A stretch of DNA of 15,049 bases. Origin: Armatimonadota bacterium. GTDB taxonomy: Bacteria > Sysuimicrobiota > Sysuimicrobiia > Sysuimicrobiales > VGFF01. Each line of letters opens with the position of its first letter. Within the stretch, counting starts at the first letter, position 1. Positions 1-4,900 of the stretch are shown here, piece after piece. A program made the position numbers and the translations under genes. The stretch covers positions 1 through 15,049 of the forward strand of contig VGFF01000046.1 in the NCBI GenBank assembly GCA_016868955.1, in the 5' to 3' direction. Under the pieces are notes generated by a model, which did not search any database, was not told where the DNA came from, and saw nothing but the letters and a program-made list of their open reading frames with translations.

Positions 1-296
1 AATTGGGCGTCATAGGACAGGTGCTGCCAGGCGCAACCGCCGCAATGGCCGAAGTACGGGCACGGCGCCGTCACGCGCGACGGCGCGGGCGTGATGACCT
101 CGACGAGCTCCGCTTCCGCGAAGCGGCGGTGCGACCGCGTGATCCGCACGCGCGCCACGTCGCCCGGCGCGGTCAAGGGCGCGAAGACGACGAACCCGTC
201 TACGCGGCTGACGCCGCGCCCGCCATAAGCGAGCCGGTCGATCGTCACCAGAACTTCTTGGCCCTTCTGCGGCGCTGCCGCTCGCGACGTTGGCAT
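1..296 (-). CDS. 23S rRNA/tRNA (uracil-5-)-methyltransferase, RlmD/TrmA family, N-terminal part
   Basis: About 98 N-terminal residues are present; the gene continues beyond the left edge. Residues ~10-70 form a TRAM RNA-binding domain, with the family pattern of a basic strand, then DRLAYGGRGV and FVPL-like residues (here FAPLTAPGD). This is followed by CPYFGHCGGCAWQHLSY, the C-x5-C-x2-C cluster that, in RlmD-type enzymes, binds a [4Fe-4S] cluster with a fourth, later cysteine. The family uses S-adenosylmethionine to methylate C5 of a specific uridine in 23S rRNA or tRNA. The catalytic domain is outside the window, so RlmD, RlmC, RlmCD and TrmA cannot be told apart. The ATG is preceded on its strand by GGAAAGGG 4 nt upstream, which supports this start. 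The gene diverges from the TRAP permease. Confidence 0.88.
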   Translation of the reverse strand, partial: MPTSRAAAPQKGQEVLVTIDRLAYGGRGVSRVDGFVVFAPLTAPGDVARVRITRSHRRFAEAELVEVITPAPSRVTAPCPYFGHCGGCAWQHLSYDAQ

Positions 297-309
297 GAAT
301 CCCTTTCCG

Positions 310-315
310 AGTATA
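310..315 (-). promoter_or_regulatory. Candidate -10 box of the methyltransferase gene
   Basis: Read on the minus strand this is TATACT (5 of 6 to TATAAT), one of few A/T-rich hexamers in the divergent intergenic region. It lies 13 nt before the ATG at 296, so the leader would be very short. No convincing -35 element is visible. The overlapping GTATAC (311-316) is palindromic and could also serve the opposite strand. Confidence 0.3.
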
Positions 316-376
316 CGGTCGCGCGTTTCGCGGAAGGAGCCGCACCGACCGGCGCGAACTTAGGAGGCACCGCGAA

Positions 377-400
377 ATGGTACCGGAGGCCCTGAGGTGA
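377..400 (+). CDS. Seven-codon mini-ORF overlapping the TRAP permease start
   Basis: ATG followed by six sense codons and TGA encodes MVPEALR. It has a full Shine-Dalgarno AGGAGG at 362-367, 9 nt upstream of the ATG. Its TGA overlaps the downstream GTG start as GTGA (397-400). This is the layout of a translated leader that hands ribosomes to the next gene. The peptide is far too short to recognise. It may be a coupling device, or chance in purine-rich leader DNA. The permease also has its own GGAGG inside this mini-ORF (385-389), so coupling is not strictly required. Confidence 0.3.
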   Translation: MVPEALR

Positions 401-2391
401 CGAGCGGAATGCAGCCGGCGCCGGCGCCGGAGGTCGACCGGCGCGCGATCGACGAGATGCTCGTCGAAGCGGATCCCGAGTATGGCTACCGGCGGCTCTC
501 CGGAATCTTCGCGGTGGTCGTCGCGATCGTCGCCGTCGCGTTCTCGCTGTTCCAGCTCTCCGTCGCCGGTGTCAGCCCGCTGAACACGCTGCGCCAGCGC
601 GGCGCCCACGTCGGATTCGCGCTCGTGCTCGTCTTCTTGCTGTATCCGCTGCGCCGCCGCGGATACAGACAGAGGCGCTTCGGCGTCCTCGACGTCTTGT
701 TCGCGGCCGTGGCCGCGTTCGTCACCGGCTACGTCGTGTGGCACCACGATCGGCTGCTCGCGCAGGCGGGCCAGCTACCGGTCGAAGATCTGTGGGTCGG
801 CGCGCTCGGCATCGTGCTCGTGCTGGAGGCCGGCCGTCGCGTCCTGGGCGTGCTCCCTTTCATTGCCGGGGCGATGATCGCGTACCCGTTCCTCGGCGAG
901 GCCGCGCCGGGATTGCTCGCCGTGCGGCGATTTCCGATCGATCGCGTCATCGAGCACCTCTGGTTCACGACCGAGGGCGTCTTCGGCATTCCGATCGGCG
1001 TCGCCGCCACCTTCGTTTTCCTGTTCGTGGTGCTCGGGACGTTCCTCGAGAAGACCGGCTTGGGCCAGATGTTCGTCGAGATCGCGATGGGCCTCGCCGG
1101 CTGGATGACGGGCGGACCCGCGAAGGTGTCCGTGTTCAGCAGCGCATTGCTCGGCACCGTCTCGGGATCATCGGTGGCGAACGTGACGGCGGACGGCGTC
1201 TTCAACATTCCGTTGATGAAGCGGATCGGCTACGAGCCGCGGTTCGCCGCCGGCGTCGAGGCGGCGACCTCGGTCGGCGGGCAGATCATGCCGCCGGTCA
1301 TGGGGGCGGCCGCGTTCATCATGGCGGAGTTCCTCGGCGTGCCGTACCTCACCGTCGTGCAGGCGGCGATCGTGCCGGCGGTGCTGTACTTCACGTCGCT
1401 GTTTTTCATGATCCATTTCGAGGCGAAGCGGCTCGGCTTGCGCGGGCTGCGCCGCGACGAGCTGCCGGACGTTGGGGCGACGATTCGCCGCCGCTGGTAC
1501 TTGGCTGTGCCGCTGGCGGTTATGATCGGCTACCTGCTCGAAGGCTTCTCGCCGGCGCGCGCCGCGTTCATCGCTATCGTGCTGTCGGCGGGGGTTCACC
1601 TCGTGACGTGCCTGATCGAGCGGCGCCCGGGAAGCTACCTGCCCGATCTCTGGAGAATGCTCGAGCAAGCCGCTCGCAACGCGCTCGTCGTCTCGACCGC
1701 CTGCGCCGTCGTCGGCATCATCATCGGCATCGTGACGCTGACCGGCGTCGGCAACGCGTTCGTGACGATGACGATCACGCTGGGTCAGCAGAATCTGTTC
1801 GTTACCCTGGTGCTCGTGATGATCGCCTGCACGATCATCGGGTCGGGCATCCCGACGACCGCCACTTACATCATCCTGGCGGCGCTGGCCGTGCCGGCGG
1901 TCGAGGCGCTGCTGCCGGCCAATGACCAGCTGCAGATCGCGCCCGGCGTCACGATCGGCAAGCTCGCCGCGCACATGTTCATCTTCTACTACGGCGTGAT
2001 CGCGGATCTGACGCCGCCGGACGCGCTGGCGGCTTACGCGGCGGCGGGCATCGCGCGGACGCCGCCATTGGCGACGAGCGTGACGGCGACCCGCCTCGCG
2101 CTGGCGGCCATCGTCGTGCCTTACACGTTCGTGTACTCGCCCGAGATCATGCTGTTGACGGGCACGCTCACGGATCAGATCTTCGCGGTCGCGACGGCCG
2201 TCGTCGGCATCGTGTTGTTGGCGGCGGGGGCGTCCGGGTACTTGTTGACGACCGCGACGCCGATCGAGCGCGTGTTGCTGCTCGGCGCCGCGGCCTCGCT
2301 CGTGTTTCACAGCGCGGTCTCCGACGCCGCCGGCGTGCTCTGCGCCGGCATCGTGATCGCCGCGCAGCTGGCGCGGCGCCGTCGCCGCTAG
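397..2391 (+). CDS. TRAP transporter permease, 4TM/12TM fusion (TAXI type)
   Basis: The 664-residue membrane protein fuses the small (DctQ-like, ~residues 30-170) and large (DctM-like, ~185-630) permease subunits of a tripartite ATP-independent periplasmic transporter. Family signatures are GTVSGSSVANVTADG from residue 253, GGQIMPPVMGAAAFIMAEFLG from 294 and GSGIPTTATYI from 482. Many hydrophobic helices separated by short basic loops are visible. TAXI-type systems import small organic acids or amino acids with a periplasmic TAXI binding protein, driven by an ion gradient; the substrate cannot be read here. The GTG start is chosen because GGAGG sits 7 nt upstream (385-389); an ATG 12 nt further in is the alternative. 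No TAXI binding protein gene is adjacent: the upstream neighbour is divergent and unrelated, and the downstream one is a convergent LysR gene. Confidence 0.93.
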   Translation: MTSGMQPAPAPEVDRRAIDEMLVEADPEYGYRRLSGIFAVVVAIVAVAFSLFQLSVAGVSPLNTLRQRGAHVGFALVLVFLLYPLRRRGYRQRRFGVLDVLFAAVAAFVTGYVVWHHDRLLAQAGQLPVEDLWVGALGIVLVLEAGRRVLGVLPFIAGAMIAYPFLGEAAPGLLAVRRFPIDRVIEHLWFTTEGVFGIPIGVAATFVFLFVVLGTFLEKTGLGQMFVEIAMGLAGWMTGGPAKVSVFSSALLGTVSGSSVANVTADGVFNIPLMKRIGYEPRFAAGVEAATSVGGQIMPPVMGAAAFIMAEFLGVPYLTVVQAAIVPAVLYFTSLFFMIHFEAKRLGLRGLRRDELPDVGATIRRRWYLAVPLAVMIGYLLEGFSPARAAFIAIVLSAGVHLVTCLIERRPGSYLPDLWRMLEQAARNALVVSTACAVVGIIIGIVTLTGVGNAFVTMTITLGQQNLFVTLVLVMIACTIIGSGIPTTATYIILAALAVPAVEALLPANDQLQIAPGVTIGKLAAHMFIFYYGVIADLTPPDALAAYAAAGIARTPPLATSVTATRLALAAIVVPYTFVYSPEIMLLTGTLTDQIFAVATAVVGIVLLAAGASGYLLTTATPIERVLLLGAAASLVFHSAVSDAAGVLCAGIVIAAQLARRRRR

Positions 2392-3308
2392 CGGCGGGCG
2401 GGCCGGTGCCGCGATCGCGCGGGCACCGACGGCCGCGGGAATCGCTCCCGTGTCATCTGGACGAACGCTTCCGTGCTGGCGGATAACCGCCGCGGTGTCC
2501 GCAGCGCCAGGAAAATTTGATGATAGGCCGGTGGAATGCCGCGAACCGGCCGCGCGCGCACGAGGCCGGCTCGCTCGTACGCCTCGACGGCGCGGGACGG
2601 CGCGAAGCCGACGCCGGCGCCGCGGGCGATCAACATCATCCCCAACGGGATGCCGTCGGCGTTGATCGTCGCGCGGGCGTGCATCTCGTCGAGCATCCAG
2701 CGCTCGAATTCCTCGAAGCCTTCGCCCCACTGCATGGAGATCAGCCGCTCGCTCGTGACGTCGCCGATCGATACGAGGGGCCGCGTTGCCAGCACGTGCT
2801 TCGGCGGCACGACGAGCACGATCGGATCGGCGATGAGCGGCTCCATGGCGATCAGCGGCTCATGCAGAGACCGCACGACGAGCGCGGCGTCGACGAGGCC
2901 GTCACGCAGCAGCTCCAGGACTTCGTTGGAGTGTCCGTAGCGAATCGTGATCCGGACCTCGGGTCGCAGCCGCCGGTACTCGACGATGAGCTCCGGCAGG
3001 ATCGACGTCGCGGCGGAAACGGTCGCGCCGATGGAGATCGTGCCTTCCCCTTCCGACTCGCGCGCTGCCTCGGCGCCTTCCTGCAACAATTCCAGCGCCC
3101 GCGTCGCGAACGGCAGCAGCGCCTCGCCAACGTCGGTCAGGCGGACCGTGCGCCCGCGCCGCTCGAACAGCGGCCGCCCCATCTCCTGCTCGAGCGCTTG
3201 GATGCGCGCCGTGACGGAGGGCTGCGTCAGGAACAGCGCGGCGGCAGCGCGCGTGAAGCTGCGTTCGCGGGCTACCTGCAGGAACGCTTCGAGATTCTGG
3301 ATCTCCAC
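2388..3308 (-). CDS. LysR-family transcriptional regulator
   Basis: The 306-residue protein has the usual LysR layout. The N-terminal winged helix-turn-helix covers residues ~1-60 (NLEAFLQVARERSFTRAAAA, then LTQPSVTARIQALEQEMG and LFERRGRTVRLTDVGE). A long linker helix follows, then a two-lobed periplasmic-binding-like effector domain starting near TISIGATVSAATSILP. The effector is unknown. GTG at 3308 is preferred because GGAGG (3313-3317) is 4 nt upstream and the protein then starts at the family-typical position; ATG at 3323 would add five residues and has no Shine-Dalgarno. The gene converges on the TRAP permease and overlaps it by 4 bp, so the permease is a possible but unproven target. 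The stop codons of both genes lie in one CTAG. The C-terminal tail is arginine-rich. Confidence 0.9.
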   Translation of the reverse strand: MEIQNLEAFLQVARERSFTRAAAALFLTQPSVTARIQALEQEMGRPLFERRGRTVRLTDVGEALLPFATRALELLQEGAEAARESEGEGTISIGATVSAATSILPELIVEYRRLRPEVRITIRYGHSNEVLELLRDGLVDAALVVRSLHEPLIAMEPLIADPIVLVVPPKHVLATRPLVSIGDVTSERLISMQWGEGFEEFERWMLDEMHARATINADGIPLGMMLIARGAGVGFAPSRAVEAYERAGLVRARPVRGIPPAYHQIFLALRTPRRLSASTEAFVQMTRERFPRPSVPARSRHRPARR

Positions 3309-3312
3309 TCGG

Positions 3313-3317
3313 CCTCC
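3313..3317 (-). promoter_or_regulatory. Shine-Dalgarno that favours the GTG start of the LysR gene
   Basis: On the minus strand this reads GGAGG, 4 nt before GTG 3308. It lies inside the coding sequence if translation begins at ATG 3323 instead. It is the main reason for choosing the GTG; spacing is slightly short. Confidence 0.45.
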
Positions 3318-3333
3318 GCTCATCCGGACGCGT

Positions 3334-3350
3334 TATAGAAACTGTCTATA
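3334..3350. promoter_or_regulatory. LysR-type operator (dyad with T-N11-A core)
   Basis: A perfect 6-bp inverted repeat, TATAGA-N5-TCTATA, contains a T-N11-A core (T at 3336, A at 3348), the classical form of a LysR-family binding site. It lies 25 bp upstream of the LysR GTG start and about 100 bp upstream of the plus-strand gene at 3452. Its A/T-rich sequence stands out from the surrounding GC-rich DNA. A minus-strand TATAAC (3332-3337) overlapping one arm could be the -10 box of the LysR gene, so binding would repress its own promoter. Function is inferred from the pattern and position. Confidence 0.55.
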
Positions 3351-3434
3351 GCTTAGCGCACGCTCGAGCCCGACCGATCGCCTCTGGCGCGGACAGGCGC
3401 CCTCCGAGGGTGGCGGGGCGCGAGATGAATGGGC

Positions 3435-3440
3435 TAGTAT
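3435..3440 (+). promoter_or_regulatory. Candidate -10 box before the MNT-HEPN gene
   Basis: TAGTAT stands 11 nt before the ATG at 3452, followed directly by AGGGGA, which is also the Shine-Dalgarno. No good -35 is seen (TGGCGG at 18 nt is weak). The layout closely resembles that before dnaE. Confidence 0.27.
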
Positions 3441-3451
3441 AGGGGACGCCG

Positions 3452-4351
3452 ATGAACGCCTTCGAGGAGCTTCGCAAGTACTTCGCCGCCGTGCCCGAGC
3501 TGGGCGCGGTCTATCAATACGGCGCCTATGCCGCGGAAGACACGTTCCCAGACAGCGACATCGAGCTCGGCCTGGTGTTCCTCCCCGATCTCGGGGAAGA
3601 GGAGATCTCCGCGGCCATGGAGCGGCTGTCCGAGGACAATCCGCTCGGGCCGGCGCAGGGTGTCCTGATGCCGTTTCCGCTCAACGACCACATCGTGCCC
3701 GTCGTCCACGAGATCGTCCACTTCGGCCGACTGCTCGTGGATCGGGACCCGCTGGTCCGCGAGGCGTTTGTGCGCGACGTCGACGCGCGCATGCAACAGG
3801 GGCGCCCAAAGCTGCTGGAGGAGGCGCGGGAGGTCCTGCAGCAGGCCCGTAATCTCGGGGAGGGGCTGCCGACCTTTCCGTCCCGGGCCGGACGGCCGCT
3901 GCGCATGGTCGATCCCGTTCGCGTCGGGTGGCGGCTCGGGCGCGTGTTGACCTCGGTCGCCGTGCTCGAGGTCGGTACGCGCGACGTCGAGGAAGCGGCG
4001 CGCGACGCCGAGCGCGTCAATCAGATGGTCGGCTGGTTCAGCAATGCCGCCGGCGCGGCGACCGGCATTGCGAAGGCGATGTTGACCACATACGACATTC
4101 CGCGACCGCCGCGGCGCTGGCAGATCTTCCTGCCGCTCGCCGAAGTGGGATTGGTCACCGTCGAGCACGCACTGTGGCTCGGCGCCATGATCGAAACCCG
4201 TTGGAGTCTCATCCTGGCCGATCAAATCGCGGCGCCGGAGCGCGTGCTCTCATACCTGAGAACGTACGTGCCCCAGTTGCTGCACTTCTCCCGCATCGCC
4301 GCCTGGGCGACGGACATGCCGGCGAGCGCGGAGACAGCGCGCGTCCATTAA
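3452..4351 (+). CDS. Fused nucleotidyltransferase (MNT)-HEPN protein, MntA-HepT-like, apparently degenerate
   Basis: The protein has 299 residues. Residues ~1-110 resemble a minimal nucleotidyltransferase (LGAVYQYGAYAAEDTFPDSD then IELGLVF). The family motif GS-x10-D-x-D appears as GA-x10-D36-x-E38, and no third acidic residue is evident in VLMPFPL. Residues ~150-285 fit the helical pattern of DUF86/HepT HEPN proteins. However, the toxin motif R-N-x3-H-x-Y aligns with R250-W-S-L-I-L-A-D, which keeps only the arginine. In MntA-HepT toxin-antitoxin pairs the nucleotidyltransferase AMPylates a tyrosine of the HEPN RNase; here the residues for both activities seem missing. The start has AGGGGA 5 nt upstream. 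The gene diverges from the LysR regulator and is followed by the activator stub and rpoN. Family assignment of the N-terminal half is fairly secure; the HEPN half rests on my alignment by eye. Confidence 0.7.
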   Translation: MNAFEELRKYFAAVPELGAVYQYGAYAAEDTFPDSDIELGLVFLPDLGEEEISAAMERLSEDNPLGPAQGVLMPFPLNDHIVPVVHEIVHFGRLLVDRDPLVREAFVRDVDARMQQGRPKLLEEAREVLQQARNLGEGLPTFPSRAGRPLRMVDPVRVGWRLGRVLTSVAVLEVGTRDVEEAARDAERVNQMVGWFSNAAGAATGIAKAMLTTYDIPRPPRRWQIFLPLAEVGLVTVEHALWLGAMIETRWSLILADQIAAPERVLSYLRTYVPQLLHFSRIAAWATDMPASAETARVH

Positions 4352-4363
4352 CCGCACCGCAGA

Positions 4364-4380
4364 CGCCGCCCCGGGCGGCG
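4364..4380. other. GC-rich hairpin between the MNT-HEPN gene and the activator stub
   Basis: CGCCGCC-CCG-GGCGGCG gives a perfect 7-bp stem with a 3-nt loop, 12 nt after the upstream stop codon. There is no T-tract after it, so a standard intrinsic terminator is not supported. It lies next to the point where homology to sigma-54 activators begins. Confidence 0.4.
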
Positions 4381-4395
4381 CTACGAGCAGGCATC

Positions 4396-4893
4396 ATGCC
4401 GCGCCGCGAGGACCTCTACTACCGCCTCGGCGTCGTGCCGTTGGAGTTGCTGCCCCTGCGCGAGCGTCTTGGTGACATCCCGGTTCTGGTGCAGAACTTC
4501 CTCGAGAAGTTCCGGACGCGATCTCAGAACGCGGTGCGCGGTCTCGGCCGCGCGACGATTGGTAAGATCCGCCAGTACCCCTGGCCGGGCAACGTGCGCG
4601 AACTGGAATTCGCGATCGAGCGGGCCGTGATTCTCTGCCGCGGTGAGCAGCTGCGTCCAGAAGACCCCTTGCTCGGTGAGGACGCGCGCCAGGCGGAATC
4701 CGAGCCGGCATTCCCGACGCTTACGGAGGCCAAGCGTCGCCACGTATTCGAATCTCTCCAGCGCACAGAATGGGACATCGAAGCCAGCGCCGACTTGCTC
4801 GACGTAACCGCAGCCGCTCTCCGCCGAAAACTGGAGCACCACGGACTGACGGAAGAGGCAAAGCGGGGCGATCCCACCTTGCAGACCGGCTAG
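4396..4893 (+). CDS. C-terminal stub of a sigma-54-dependent activator (NtrC family), N-terminally truncated
   Basis: The 165-residue frame corresponds only to the end of a bacterial enhancer-binding protein. Residues 4-24 match the arginine-finger region (REDLYYRLGVVPLELLPLRE), residues 60-77 hold sensor II (YPWPGNVRELEFAIERAV), and ~108-151 form a Fis-type helix-turn-helix (LTEAKRRHVFESLQRTE, then LRRKLEHHGL). Walker A, GAFTGA, Walker B and any receiver or GAF domain are absent, and the DNA just upstream encodes the MNT-HEPN protein in another frame. It cannot hydrolyse ATP or remodel sigma-54 alone. It is open to its stop with normal codon use, so it is either a recent remnant or a retained DNA-binding protein. 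The proposed ATG has only a weak CAGG 4 nt upstream. The stop is 7 nt before rpoN, which suggests co-translation. An assembly join is another possible explanation. Confidence 0.72.
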   Translation: MPRREDLYYRLGVVPLELLPLRERLGDIPVLVQNFLEKFRTRSQNAVRGLGRATIGKIRQYPWPGNVRELEFAIERAVILCRGEQLRPEDPLLGEDARQAESEPAFPTLTEAKRRHVFESLQRTEWDIEASADLLDVTAAALRRKLEHHGLTEEAKRGDPTLQTG

Positions 4894-4900
4894 CGCCGCG

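Noticed and set aside
3..395. Plus-strand open frame opposite the methyltransferase start
   Set aside because: Arg-rich shadow; the opposite strand encodes a clear TRAM domain and Cys cluster.
1168..2730. 520-codon minus-strand open frame across the TRAP permease and LysR 3' end
   Set aside because: Out-of-frame shadow; composition is Arg/Asp/Ala-rich and it crosses two real genes.
3386..3401. GGCGC-N6-GCGCC inverted repeat between LysR and MNT-HEPN genes
   Set aside because: Short GC stems are frequent in such DNA; no T-tract or conserved position supports a function.
3928..4395. Upstream extension of the activator stub frame
   Set aside because: The frame is open through the MNT-HEPN gene, but its translation there is an Arg-rich shadow with no AAA+ motifs.
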